The notes under the pieces: model-generated
Told to the model about the DNA's origin: nothing
The model's input: only the letters and a program-made list of their open reading frames with translations
Database searches by the model: none
From: Alteromonas confluentis
GTDB lineage: Bacteria > Pseudomonadota > Gammaproteobacteria > Enterobacterales > Alteromonadaceae
Reading direction: 5' to 3'
Length of the DNA stretch: 64,000 nucleotides
Assembly: GCF_001757105.1 (NCBI RefSeq)
Contig: NZ_MDHN01000021.1
Location: 186,001 to 250,000, forward strand
Part shown: in pieces, positions 42,040 to 50,833 of the stretch
Layout of the letters: every line of letters starts with the position of its first letter
Numbering within the stretch: the first letter of the stretch is position 1
Program-made: the position numbers and the translations under genes

Positions 42040-43056
42040 TTACAGGTAGTCTTTTATAAGGGTTTCAGCAATTTGCACGCTGTTAGTGGCAGCACCTTTG
42101 CGCACATTGTCCGATACCACCCACAGGTTCAGTCCGTTGGGGTGAGAAATATCGTCGCGAATGCGCCCTACGTGCACCCAGTCGTTGCCGCTGGCACTGC
42201 TTACCTGAGTCGGAAATTCTTCACGGGCATCGTACACTTTCACGCCTGGCGCATCGGCAAGCAACTGCTTCACCTGCAGCGCATCTACCGGCATACGTGT
42301 TTCTAAATGAATGGCTTCTCCGTGGCCATAAAATACCGGCACGCGCACTGCCGTGGCATTAACCAATACGTCACTGTCGCCAAGGATTTTCTGGGTTTCC
42401 CACACCATTTTCATTTCTTCTTTGGTGTAGTCGTTGTCCATGAAAGCATCGATTTGCGGAATGGCGTTAAATGCGATCTGACGGCTGAAAGCTTCCGGCG
42501 TGATAGGACGGGTATTCAGCAAGTTGGCCGTTTGAAGCGCCAGTTCTTCCATGGCCTTCTTGCCACCACCCGATACCGACTGATAAGTACACACGTTAAT
42601 GCGCTCAATACCAGCCACATCATGAATTGGCTTTAGTGCCACCATCATCTGAATGGTTGAGCAGTTTGGGTTAGCAATGATGTTGCGATTACGAAAATCA
42701 GCCAGCGCCTGCGGGTTCACTTCGGGTACGACTAGCGGTACATCGGGTTCGTAGCGGAAGTGAGATGTATTGTCGATAACAATACATCCCGCTTCAGCCG
42801 CTATTGGCGCGATACGGGCAGAGACATCCCCTCCGGCTGAGAAGAAACCAAACTGCACCAACGTCCAGTCGAAGTCATCCACGTTTTGCACTTCAATTTC
42901 TTCGCCTTTGAAATTAATCGTGCTGCCGGCAGAACGTTCACTGGCCAGCGCGTACAGCGTGCCTATGGGGAATTTTCGCTCTTCGAGCATTTCAATCATC
43001 GCCTGGCCAACTAACCCCGTTGCGCCCAGTACGGCTACATCAAAAACCTGTGACAT
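42040..43056 (-). CDS. asd: Aspartate-semialdehyde dehydrogenase
   Basis: Reduces aspartyl phosphate to aspartate semialdehyde for Lys, Met, Thr and cell-wall diaminopimelate. The 338-residue protein has the NADP-binding start VAVLGATGLVGQAM and the active-site C132 in NPNCSTIQM, with SVSGGGKKA. The position corresponds to usg in E. coli (pdxB-usg-truA), but Usg lacks the catalytic Cys; here it is present, so an active enzyme is expected, as in Pseudomonas asd-fimV-truA. It follows pdxB by 50 bp. Confidence 0.94.
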   Translation of the reverse strand: MSQVFDVAVLGATGLVGQAMIEMLEERKFPIGTLYALASERSAGSTINFKGEEIEVQNVDDFDWTLVQFGFFSAGGDVSARIAPIAAEAGCIVIDNTSHFRYEPDVPLVVPEVNPQALADFRNRNIIANPNCSTIQMMVALKPIHDVAGIERINVCTYQSVSGGGKKAMEELALQTANLLNTRPITPEAFSRQIAFNAIPQIDAFMDNDYTKEEMKMVWETQKILGDSDVLVNATAVRVPVFYGHGEAIHLETRMPVDALQVKQLLADAPGVKVYDAREEFPTQVSSASGNDWVHVGRIRDDISHPNGLNLWVVSDNVRKGAATNSVQIAETLIKDYL

Positions 43057-43106
43057 GTTCTGTCCTCTTACTTACTCTGTTGTCACTGAAAGTGGCAATC
43101 GCCATT

Positions 43107-44258
43107 TCAGCGTACAAAATTAAATTGAAATCCTAAACCCGACAACTGCTCAACAATACCTTCGGATACCGGTGCTGGGATACGAAGAAAATGGGAGCCG
43201 CATTCCCGTCTTACCGGGTAGTGCTTGCGCATATGCAGAAAACCGTCTCGGGAGGTATCCTGCCTGAACAGTTGATCATCTTTTCTGATGTCGTAAATAC
43301 TTAACAATAATGTTGCCAAACTGTCCCAATCCAACGCTTCTGCAGTGCGGTCTGATGGCGCAAAAGGCATTGCTTCCGGCACAGCGAGAAAGTTGTCCAT
43401 GGTCAGAGATGAAGATACATTCATTGCTTCACACACGTGTTCATAAGCCATCTGCGTACCGCGCAGTTTACCTTCCACAGAATGCCCGGCAATGTGCGGT
43501 GTAGTTAGCCACACCAACGGTAACAGCGCCTGGTTTATTTCCGGCTCACTGAAAAACACGTCGAGCACCACCGTGGGTGCGTCAGGTTGCCCCAAACGAT
43601 GAAGCAAAGCGGCTTCATCTACCACTTCACCACGGCAGGCGTTAATCAACAACTGGTTTGGCTTAAGCGCGGCAATACGTTTTGCATCTAACAAATGACC
43701 AGTCGCATGCTCACCCGCTTTCACAAATGGGACATGCAGCGTAATCACATCACACGCCATGATTTCATCCATAGCGACAAAATGGCGGTGATCGCCGGCT
43801 TGTTGCAATGGCGGATCGCAAAGTTTAAAGGCAATATTCAGTGCATGCAGACGCTCGGCCAATGCCGTTCCCACGTGACCCGCGCCGACAATGCCTACGG
43901 TTATGCGACTGAGGTTGAGCTGCTTATCCTGATAGGCGCTCATAAGTACGCTCACCACGTACTCAGCCACAGCCACGGCATTACAGCCACCCGCTGAACG
44001 CCATGCAATACCGGCAACATCCAATGCAGGTTTATCCATATGATTGGTACCGGCCGTGGCGGTGGTAACCAGCTTCAGCTTGTCGGCTTTTGCCAGCAGA
44101 GACGGGGTTACCGCCGTTGTTGAACGCACCGCCAGATAATCCACATCACCGAGTTGCTCTGGCGCTAACGAAGGACCATTAAATGACGTGGCGTCGCCAA
44201 GCGTAGAAAAATACGCTTCGCCTTGAGGGATACTTTCTTCAAAAAAGATGCGGGTCAT
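43107..44258 (-). CDS. pdxB: Erythronate-4-phosphate dehydrogenase
   Basis: Second step of DXP-dependent vitamin B6 synthesis: oxidises 4-phosphoerythronate. The 383-residue D-2-hydroxyacid dehydrogenase shows the NAD-binding motif VGIVGAGHVGTALA, the catalytic Arg in NACRGEVVD, Glu in FFSEPEIN, and His in PHIAGHSVEGK, plus the C-terminal PdxB dimerisation domain. It stands between fabB and asd, matching the usual order. Confidence 0.95.
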   Translation of the reverse strand: MTRIFFEESIPQGEAYFSTLGDATSFNGPSLAPEQLGDVDYLAVRSTTAVTPSLLAKADKLKLVTTATAGTNHMDKPALDVAGIAWRSAGGCNAVAVAEYVVSVLMSAYQDKQLNLSRITVGIVGAGHVGTALAERLHALNIAFKLCDPPLQQAGDHRHFVAMDEIMACDVITLHVPFVKAGEHATGHLLDAKRIAALKPNQLLINACRGEVVDEAALLHRLGQPDAPTVVLDVFFSEPEINQALLPLVWLTTPHIAGHSVEGKLRGTQMAYEHVCEAMNVSSSLTMDNFLAVPEAMPFAPSDRTAEALDWDSLATLLLSIYDIRKDDQLFRQDTSRDGFLHMRKHYPVRRECGSHFLRIPAPVSEGIVEQLSGLGFQFNFVR

Positions 44259-44320
44259 GTGTCAGTGTTCAGCCGTTTTGTCCGGGGGCGGTATGATACT
44301 GGAATCGAAGTGATTAAACA

Positions 44321-44359
44321 AAACGAAACGCCCGTGCCGACAGAGCCGGAACGGGCGTT
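44321..44359 (-). terminator. Terminator after fabB
   Basis: On the minus strand, a 9-bp stem formed by AACGCCCGT (44351-44359) and ACGGGCGTT (44327-44335), followed by TCGTTTTGTTT. It separates fabB from pdxB. Confidence 0.8.
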
Positions 44360-44395
44360 CAATCAAGGCTGCATCACAGCCACAGCAATTGCGTA

Positions 44396-45610
44396 TTAGC
44401 CGTTGTGGCGCTGCATTACCAGTGTTGCATTGGTACCGCCAAAGCCGAAGCTGTTTGACATTACCGTATTCAGTACCGCTTCGCGGGTAGACGTCACAAT
44501 ATCCAGGCCAGCAGCGGCGTCGTCCAGCTGCTCTACGTTGATGGATGGTGCAATGAAGTTATGCTTCATCATCAGCAGACTGTAAATCGCTTCGTTTACA
44601 CCAGCGGCACCCAGCGCGTGACCGGTCAGAGACTTAGTCGCACTGATAGGCACACCTGACTGACCAAATACTTCCTGGATTGCAGCCAGTTCTTTTACAT
44701 CACCTACTGGTGTTGATGTACCGTGGGTGTTGAGGTAGTCGATTCCGCCTTCCACGTTCTGCATGGCCATCTTCATACAGCGCACAGCGCCTTCACCAGA
44801 TGGCGCTACCATGTCGTAACCGTCTGAGGTTGCACCGTAACCGACAACTTCACCGTAGATCGTTGCGCCACGTGCCAGAGCATGTTCCAGCTCTTCAACC
44901 ACAACCATACCGCCACCACCAGAGCTAACAAAGCCGTCACGATTGGCATCGTAGGTACGAGAAGCAACAGAAGGATTGTCGTTAAACTTAGAAGACAACG
45001 CGCCCATGGCGTCGAACTGGCTCGACAGCGACCAGTGCAGTTCTTCACCGCCACCAGCAAATACCACGTCCTGCTTGCCTAACTGAATAAGCTCTAACGC
45101 ATTGCCGATGCAGTGTGCGCTGGTCGCACAGGCAGAAGCGATTGAGTAGTTTACGCCTTTAATTTTGAACGGCGTTGCCAGACAGGCTGAAACCGTTGAC
45201 GCCATACAACGTGGCACCATGTAAGGCCCGACGCGCTTTACGCCTTTTTCACGCAGAATATCTGCCGACAACACTTGGTTCAGTGACGATGCACCGCCCG
45301 AGCCAGCAATGATACCGGTACGTTCATTTGAAATATCTTTCTCTTCCAGACCTGAGTCTGCAATAGCCTGCTGCATTGCGACATAGGCGAATGCAGCGGC
45401 GTCACCCATAAAGCGCATTGCTTTACGGTCAATATGTTCGGACAGCTCGATATCCGGCTTACCCCAGACCTGGCTACGCAGGCCCATTTCGGCAAACTGT
45501 TCAGAAAAAGTGATACCAGACTTGCCCGCTTTCAGCGATGCCAGTACTTCATCCTGATTTACACCGATGCTGGATACGATGCCCAGACCGGTAATAACTG
45601 CTCTTCTCAT
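44396..45610 (-). CDS. fabB: Beta-ketoacyl-ACP synthase I
   Basis: Elongating condensing enzyme of fatty acid synthesis, needed for unsaturated chains. The 404-residue form beginning [16 protein letters not shown] has the catalytic Cys in [14 protein letters not shown], His in [11 protein letters not shown] and His in [13 protein letters not shown]. The ATG at 45610 is preceded by AAGGG; the upstream in-frame start adds a prefix not expected in FabB. It is divergent from mnmC, as in E. coli. Confidence 0.96.
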   Translation of the reverse strand: MRRAVITGLGIVSSIGVNQDEVLASLKAGKSGITFSEQFAEMGLRSQVWGKPDIELSEHIDRKAMRFMGDAAAFAYVAMQQAIADSGLEEKDISNERTGIIAGSGGASSLNQVLSADILREKGVKRVGPYMVPRCMASTVSACLATPFKIKGVNYSIASACATSAHCIGNALELIQLGKQDVVFAGGGEELHWSLSSQFDAMGALSSKFNDNPSVASRTYDANRDGFVSSGGGGMVVVEELEHALARGATIYGEVVGYGATSDGYDMVAPSGEGAVRCMKMAMQNVEGGIDYLNTHGTSTPVGDVKELAAIQEVFGQSGVPISATKSLTGHALGAAGVNEAIYSLLMMKHNFIAPSINVEQLDDAAAGLDIVTSTREAVLNTVMSNSFGFGGTNATLVMQRHNG

Positions 45611-45709
45611 AACTAACCCTTTATTTTGATGGGGCATATGGTAACGATTTTCGTCGGTAAACTGGTCTGCTCTTTTTAGTTAACCATTATTATGAGCAGA
45701 ACCAAATCT

Positions 45710-45778
45710 GTTCCCGGCCATACCGGGAACGCATATTCACAGGCTTCGAGTGCTGAATGTGGCAAACGTTCAGCTTTT
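45710..45778 (+). other. Two hairpins in the fabB-mnmC gap
   Basis: GTTCCCGG (45710-45717) / CCGGGAAC (45723-45730) is a perfect stem with no T-tract. GCTGAATGT (45752-45760) / ACGTTCAGC (45766-45774) with one G-T pair is followed by TTTT, like a terminator on the plus strand although no gene ends here. A TATTAT at 45688-45693 could be a -10. A short RNA or an mnmC leader is possible but unproven. Confidence 0.4.
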
Positions 45779-45844
45779 AATCGAGGAACTTAGCGAAACC
45801 TTTTTTCAATGTAGCATGCAAGGTATCATCGCCCCAACGTTTGT

Positions 45845-47854
45845 ATGCATGAATTTTGTTTGATGAAATCCCAGTCAGCTCAGGTCCATTTCAATGATAG
45901 CGGCACCCCAGTCGCCGATCACTTTGATGATGTTTATTTTTCTAACGACAGCGGTATCGACGAAACCCTGCATGTCTTTATTGGGGGTAATGATCTGAGT
46001 GAGCGCTGGCATTCACATAATCGCCGGGACTTTGTCATTGCAGAAACCGGATTTGGCACCGGTTTGAATTGTCTGGTTGCCATGCAGGCTTTCAAGCAGT
46101 TCCGCGACGCCAACCCCGCGCACCCGCTAAAACACCTTTTTATACTCACCACCGAAAAATTCCCACTGAAAAAAGCAGACCTGCGGCAGGCATTAAACGC
46201 CTTCCCAGCATTGAATCAGGCAGCCGATGCATTAGCCGAGCAGTACCCCGTTGCTTTGCAAGGGTGTCACCGCATGCATTTTACTGACTTTTCCTGCACG
46301 CTGGATTTGTGGATGGGCGACGTACATGAACTGCTCCCCCAATGGCATTGTCCTCGTAGTGGTTTGATTGATGCGTGGTTCCTCGACGGGTTTGCGCCAA
46401 GTAAGAATCCGGAGATGTGGACAGATGCCCTGTTTTTGCAAATGGCGAGATTAACCCGCCAAGGTGGCACGTTTGGCACTTTTACCGCAGCAGGCATTGT
46501 TAAACGAGGCCTGAGAGATGCTGGCTTCGTGGTGGAAAAGCGAAAAGGTTTCGGCCGTAAGCGAGACATGCTAGCCGGCTATTTTGACAGTGAAAAAGGC
46601 AAACAACCTGCGCCTCCCTACTCCCGCTATAACAATGCGCCACTAGGAGATGGTGAACGAATCGCGATTGTGGGCGGTGGTTTGGCCGCAGCCACGTTTG
46701 CCCATGCCCTGGCAGAGCAAGGCGTGGCCTCGACCGTTTTTTGCGCCGATGAAACTCTAGCTACCGGAGCCTCGGGAAATCGTCAGGGCGGATTTTATCC
46801 GCAGCTTCATAGTGAAGCCAGTATTGCCAGTCAAATTCAGGCACACAGTTTTCTGTACGCCAGACGCTATTACAATGCCTTACCTTCTGACGATTATCGT
46901 CATCAATGGTGCGGTGTACTACAACTGGGATTCAGTGATGCCGTAATAGACCGTCAACAAAAACTGGCCGATGGTGGAGTATGGCCTGATGAACTTGTTC
47001 GCCCCGTAAGTGCCGAAGAAGCCACTTCTATTTCTGGGTTACCCTTGTCTGACAACGGCTTATTCATTCCCCTCGGCGGTTGGCTAAGCCCGCCGGATTT
47101 GGTACACGCCTTGATTAATGCATGCGGTGATAAAGTGACACTGCACCTGAATGCGAAGGTCCACAACATCAGCGAATCATCCACAGACGTCACGTTTTCT
47201 GTAAATAACGAAAGCTACACCTTCGACCGCATCATTATGGCGACTGGCGCCGATAGCGTATTGATTGACACGATGAATGCGTTGCCTTTACGCCCTGTGC
47301 GCGGGCAGGTGGAAGCAATAGCAACCCAAGCGCCCATTGATCAACTCAATACTGTACTTTGCCACAAAGGCTACATGACCCCTCAAATGGATAGTCGTCA
47401 TGCGCTGGGCTCTACGTATGGCAAAGGCGATACCGCAACGGATGTACGTGAAGTCGACACCCAGACAAATTTGGCAACCCACCAGAAGGCGCTTAGTAAC
47501 GAAAGCTGGATAAGAGAACTGGAACATGATGGCGACGCCCGCGCATCTGTACGCCTGTCGCTACCAGATCATCAACCTGCCAGTGGTCAGCTCACGAAAG
47601 TAAACGTGCTTTGGGAACGTTATCAGGAGCTCACCGTGGGCAAACCCATTGACGGACAGGCTGAATTGCCTGAAGGCAGAATTTTTACGTTAACCGGATT
47701 AGGTTCAAGAGGATTAACCACGGCACCACTGATGGCGCAGGTTTTAGCATCGCAATTACTGCATCAGCCGATGCCAATGCCGGAGAAATTACTTCAAGCT
47801 GTGGCGCCGCAACGCTTTATGATTAGAAACTGCATTCGAGGGGAAGCGCCCTGA
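45845..47854 (+). CDS. mnmC: Bifunctional tRNA (mnm5s2U34) methyltransferase/FAD-dependent oxidoreductase
   Basis: Completes the mnm5s2U34 modification in tRNA wobble positions. The 669-residue protein has an N-terminal SAM methyltransferase (MnmC2; FDDVYFSNDSG, ETGFGTGLNCL, DAWFLDGFAPSKNPEMW) and a C-terminal FAD oxidase domain (MnmC1; IAIVGGGLAAATFAHALAEQG, TGASGNRQGGFYPQL). Two starts are possible, 45845 and 45863; neither has a good ribosome-binding site, and the second gives an N-terminus similar to E. coli. It is divergent from fabB, the conserved layout. Confidence 0.95.
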   Translation: MHEFCLMKSQSAQVHFNDSGTPVADHFDDVYFSNDSGIDETLHVFIGGNDLSERWHSHNRRDFVIAETGFGTGLNCLVAMQAFKQFRDANPAHPLKHLFILTTEKFPLKKADLRQALNAFPALNQAADALAEQYPVALQGCHRMHFTDFSCTLDLWMGDVHELLPQWHCPRSGLIDAWFLDGFAPSKNPEMWTDALFLQMARLTRQGGTFGTFTAAGIVKRGLRDAGFVVEKRKGFGRKRDMLAGYFDSEKGKQPAPPYSRYNNAPLGDGERIAIVGGGLAAATFAHALAEQGVASTVFCADETLATGASGNRQGGFYPQLHSEASIASQIQAHSFLYARRYYNALPSDDYRHQWCGVLQLGFSDAVIDRQQKLADGGVWPDELVRPVSAEEATSISGLPLSDNGLFIPLGGWLSPPDLVHALINACGDKVTLHLNAKVHNISESSTDVTFSVNNESYTFDRIIMATGADSVLIDTMNALPLRPVRGQVEAIATQAPIDQLNTVLCHKGYMTPQMDSRHALGSTYGKGDTATDVREVDTQTNLATHQKALSNESWIRELEHDGDARASVRLSLPDHQPASGQLTKVNVLWERYQELTVGKPIDGQAELPEGRIFTLTGLGSRGLTTAPLMAQVLASQLLHQPMPMPEKLLQAVAPQRFMIRNCIRGEAP

Positions 47855-47921
47855 ACCATCAATAGCATTATGGAGATGGTATAACACAATGCCATCCAGG
47901 CCCAGGGCAGCAAGCGTTATA

Positions 47922-47940
47922 CAGGATATCCCTTATCCTG
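47922..47940 (+). terminator. Hairpin after mnmC
   Basis: Perfect 7-bp stem CAGGATA (47922-47928) / TATCCTG (47934-47940), loop TCCCT, followed by AT-rich sequence. A second inverted repeat, GGTTGATTT (47968-47976) / AAATCAACC (47985-47993), lies between the convergent mnmC and lipoprotein operons. Confidence 0.5.
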
Positions 47941-48047
47941 AATTTATCAAATAATATAATGCATTTGGGTTGATTTACTTGTCAAAATCAACCATTTCGC
48001 TCAAAAATCATACTAACCGATTGCGCTCACGCGGTCAAAGATCTTAT

Positions 48048-48920
48048 TTACCCTTGGTGATTGTTCAGTCTGGCTACCATAAACGCTGGCACAACTAATG
48101 TTGAACTGCCCACTACGCGACCGGTTTTTACCGACACAACTCGCGCATTAACACGCACGCCACGGGGCTCTTCAATTAACGTTCCCGTGAGAATATGGTC
48201 CATTTCCAATTGTCTTGAAAGGGCTTCACCACTGCGAGTCATTGCCAAATCGCCATGAGGGGTAACAGTCAGTCCGCCGGCAATTTTAAAGTCGACGATA
48301 CTCATACCCGCGCCTTGCAGTTCTGCAATCAACAGTTCCGACAGTTGATTTCCCATTATAGTGGTTTCTTGCAGGCTGGTATTTAATCTCACAAAACTGG
48401 CTACGCCGATTAAATCATTAGTGCTCAGCGTTTTTGCAGAACGCATTAATTTCATAGCCAGTTGAGCGGCGTAATCGTTCAACGCTTTGTGTGTACTATC
48501 GGGTTGATAACCGGTAATGAGCGGGTCTTGCCACACCCGGCCGGTGGTGGTTTCTGTGGAAGCCTCTTGCGCAGCCAGGTATTCGTCACGAGAATCGGGA
48601 TGATACTCCCAGCCCCCCGTTTTAGCTGGCGTTGATGTGTTAATCGCCTGACTTGTGGTTGCTTTAAGCGCTATGCCGTCTACGGGAGCGGATTTAACAG
48701 GTTCGCGCTGGGTTTCTGTCTGCTCATCCTGCGCTACAAGCCCAGCCTCAGGCATGTCTTCACCTTGAGTGGCATCATCAGCCTTCATGAGTTCGGGATC
48801 ATGCTCATGTTTGTCGGTAAACGCATGATACTGGTTATCCAAGGCAGTACAGCCAGACATCACCAAAACAGTCACGAGACAAGCCAGCGAAAGAGATTGC
48901 GAACAAATCGAACGAGACAC
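48048..48920 (-). CDS. FlgO-domain lipoprotein, third of three
   Basis: A 290-residue putative lipoprotein with lipobox VMSGC. After a variable acidic linker (about 30-140) the C-terminal half is a FlgO-like domain (LIGVASFVRLNTSLQETTIMGNQLSELLIAELQGAGMSIVDFK ... DHILTGTLIEEPRGVRVNARVVSVKTGRVVGSS). The GTG start is 3 bp after the previous stop with GAGGAT upstream. FlgO is an outer-membrane lipoprotein of Vibrio flagella, but no flagellar genes are in this window. The linker is the longest of the three paralogues. Confidence 0.85.
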   Translation of the reverse strand: MSRSICSQSLSLACLVTVLVMSGCTALDNQYHAFTDKHEHDPELMKADDATQGEDMPEAGLVAQDEQTETQREPVKSAPVDGIALKATTSQAINTSTPAKTGGWEYHPDSRDEYLAAQEASTETTTGRVWQDPLITGYQPDSTHKALNDYAAQLAMKLMRSAKTLSTNDLIGVASFVRLNTSLQETTIMGNQLSELLIAELQGAGMSIVDFKIAGGLTVTPHGDLAMTRSGEALSRQLEMDHILTGTLIEEPRGVRVNARVVSVKTGRVVGSSTLVVPAFMVARLNNHQG

Positions 48921-48923
48921 GGC

Positions 48924-49676
48924 TTATCCTCGGGTTAGTTTAACGCCATCTCGAATACCACTTTTCCCGTTGCTATCGCTCGGGATAAGGGCATCCACTA
49001 CATAGAATGGAATTAGTAACTGGGCAGAAGCCACTACCGCGCGACTTTCAATTCCAAGAATACGCGCATTAACCAGCACGCCCCCCTGGTGTTTGGCCAT
49101 GGTGCCAGTTAACACATAGTCCACTGGCAGGCTGCTGCTTAAATCAAGGTAATCCCGACTCAGCAGAAAATCGCCGTCGTCAGTCACGCGAATGTAGTCT
49201 GTGGCTTTGAAATCCACGACTGGAATGCGGTATTTATGCAGTTCGTGCATAAACGATTCCGCCATCTGGTGACCCAGTAAATTGGTGTGCTGCAAGTCTG
49301 AATCCAGCAGTGCAAAGTTAGTCACTGCAACGGGGGTTTTATTGCTGACGTACTCCATATTAGACACCAGATCCTGGGCCATATTGCGTACGTAATCCCC
49401 GACATGATGGGTGAGCGGCCGGCCCTGATAGGCGCCCTGCACACTGCTATAAAGCTGAGGCTGACCTACCGCGCCGAAGCTGTCTGTGCTGTCAGCGTCG
49501 GCTTCATTGGCCGCGGGAGAAGGCGCGCGATCTTCGGCGCGCACATCAATGACATTCATCACCGGCAGTGACGGAGTATTTTCTGCAGTTTCGGTTTGTT
49601 CATCGCTTAGCAACGAACAACCTGACAAACAGGAAAGCAGCACCGCAGTGGCGGTGAGGTTACGGCGGAAAGTCAT
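48924..49676 (-). CDS. FlgO-domain lipoprotein, second of three
   Basis: A 250-residue putative lipoprotein with lipobox CLSGC (Cys about residue 20) and the FlgO-like domain in its second half (KTPVAVTNFALLDSDLQHTNLLGHQMAESFMHELHKY ... DYVLTGTMAKHQGGVLVNARILGIESRAVVASA). It starts 5 bp after the first gene's stop and ends 3 bp before the third, so translation is coupled. The shared pattern LxxGTxxxxxxGxxVNARxxxxxxxxVVxxA marks it as a paralogue of its neighbours. Confidence 0.86.
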   Translation of the reverse strand: MTFRRNLTATAVLLSCLSGCSLLSDEQTETAENTPSLPVMNVIDVRAEDRAPSPAANEADADSTDSFGAVGQPQLYSSVQGAYQGRPLTHHVGDYVRNMAQDLVSNMEYVSNKTPVAVTNFALLDSDLQHTNLLGHQMAESFMHELHKYRIPVVDFKATDYIRVTDDGDFLLSRDYLDLSSSLPVDYVLTGTMAKHQGGVLVNARILGIESRAVVASAQLLIPFYVVDALIPSDSNGKSGIRDGVKLTRG

Positions 49677-49681
49677 TGGTG

Positions 49682-50302
49682 TTACCCCTTATCTTCGTTT
49701 CTGTACAGCCGCCCATTTCGGGTGGTCACCTTTTCTTCATCCCAGAATAGACCTTCCGGGAAAAAACGGGTGGCAGCTGCAACAACATCTTTGGTGCGCG
49801 CGTTGATAACCCGGGCATTTACCATGGCGCCTGATTGTTGGCGGATCACCGTGCCGGTGATATAAAAATCGACCCGCTCTATGCCTGGCAATAAATCAAC
49901 ATCACGGGTTAGCACGCGGTCTGCACGCTCTCCCATTATTATATCGTCCGTGAGTTTGAACTCTTGAGTGGTATAGCCCCGTTTTGTGGCTTCTGTGATT
50001 AACCCCTCTTCCAGTTGATGACTTAGCATCATCAGCGGGTCTTGATTATTCGGGTTGTATTCCATTGAATCAGCAGGCACGAAACCCACAACGGCGTACT
50101 TGGCCTGCCGCGATGGACGGAGGTTAGCAAACAGTTCATTTGCCAGTACGTAGGTGTGGTATTCCATGTTGCCCAGTGCCGGCACGGCCATATTTTCTTC
50201 CTGCAGCACGGTGGCACTGTTTTCACTGGCGCAACCACCTAGCAATAGGGCTGATAATGCTGCCAGCATGGTAAGCCGGCGGGCATGAGGGATTACCTTC
50301 AT
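49682..50302 (-). CDS. FlgO-domain lipoprotein, first of three
   Basis: The shortest of the three paralogues: 206 residues from the ATG at 50302 (AGGT upstream; an in-frame TTG at 50308 is also possible). Lipobox LLGGC, then a FlgO-like domain with AKYAVVGFVPADSM, MLSHQLEEGLITEATKRGYTTQEFK, DFYITGTVIRQQSGAMVNARVINARTKDVVAAA. It opens the operon. Triplication with diverging linkers suggests three parts of one envelope structure. Confidence 0.85.
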   Translation of the reverse strand: MKVIPHARRLTMLAALSALLLGGCASENSATVLQEENMAVPALGNMEYHTYVLANELFANLRPSRQAKYAVVGFVPADSMEYNPNNQDPLMMLSHQLEEGLITEATKRGYTTQEFKLTDDIIMGERADRVLTRDVDLLPGIERVDFYITGTVIRQQSGAMVNARVINARTKDVVAAATRFFPEGLFWDEEKVTTRNGRLYRNEDKG

Positions 50303-50449
50303 AGTCAAATACCTGTCAGAGACGACGTTCTTATCCGACTATTCGCAATATTCGTACCATAAAGCCATGTCAGAGACATGACGCCGGAAACACGCAGAAA
50401 AAGGCGTGTTGCCAATATTTGATGAAGGAAATACAGGTCAGAAAAAGAT

Positions 50450-50477
50450 AGTGAAAGCGGCAAGGCCCTGCCGCTTT
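50450..50477 (-). terminator. Terminator after yfcL
   Basis: Perfect 9-bp stem AAAGCGGCA (50454-50462) / TGCCGCTTT (50469-50477); on the minus strand it follows the yfcL stop by 16 bp and leads into a T-rich stretch (CTATCTTTTTC). Confidence 0.7.
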
Positions 50478-50493
50478 CGGGTGATTGAAGACG

Positions 50494-50802
50494 TTAGTTG
50501 GCCGATTGAGATTGGTGTAGCAGGCGTTGCCATAAGGCTAAGACTTTTTGCTGATCGCCATCGTCCAGTTCCTTATTATCAAACGCTGCCTGAAGGCTAC
50601 CTTGCATGGCATCGTCTAACGATGACAAGGTTGCGTCTGATTCCATTTCCTGCTGACGGGCGATAACAGCAAAATGCCCTTGCAAATAACTGGCAATGAA
50701 CAGTTCATCATCGTCACCGTGGTCAACCACACCGTCTAGTGCTTCTTCAATTTGTCCGATTTGTTCAATAAACGCGGTGGAAGCCGCTGCCGGATACTGC
50801 AT
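50494..50802 (-). CDS. yfcL: YfcL family protein
   Basis: A 102-residue acidic cytosolic protein matching the YfcL family (FIEQIGQIEEALDGVVDHGDDDELFIASYLQGHF). The function is unknown. In E. coli yfcL neighbours epmC (yfcM), mnmC and fabB, and the same set is found here, with an ATP-NAD-kinase-like gene placed between yfcL and epmC. It follows that gene by 31 bp. Confidence 0.88.
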   Translation of the reverse strand: MQYPAAASTAFIEQIGQIEEALDGVVDHGDDDELFIASYLQGHFAVIARQQEMESDATLSSLDDAMQGSLQAAFDNKELDDGDQQKVLALWQRLLHQSQSAN

Positions 50803-50833
50803 TTCTGCTCCTGTTATAAAATTCGCTGGTAAG

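Noticed and set aside
42040..43056. Usg, the inactive homologue found at this place in E. coli
   Set aside because: The active-site Cys (NPNCSTIQM) is present, so it is a true aspartate-semialdehyde dehydrogenase.
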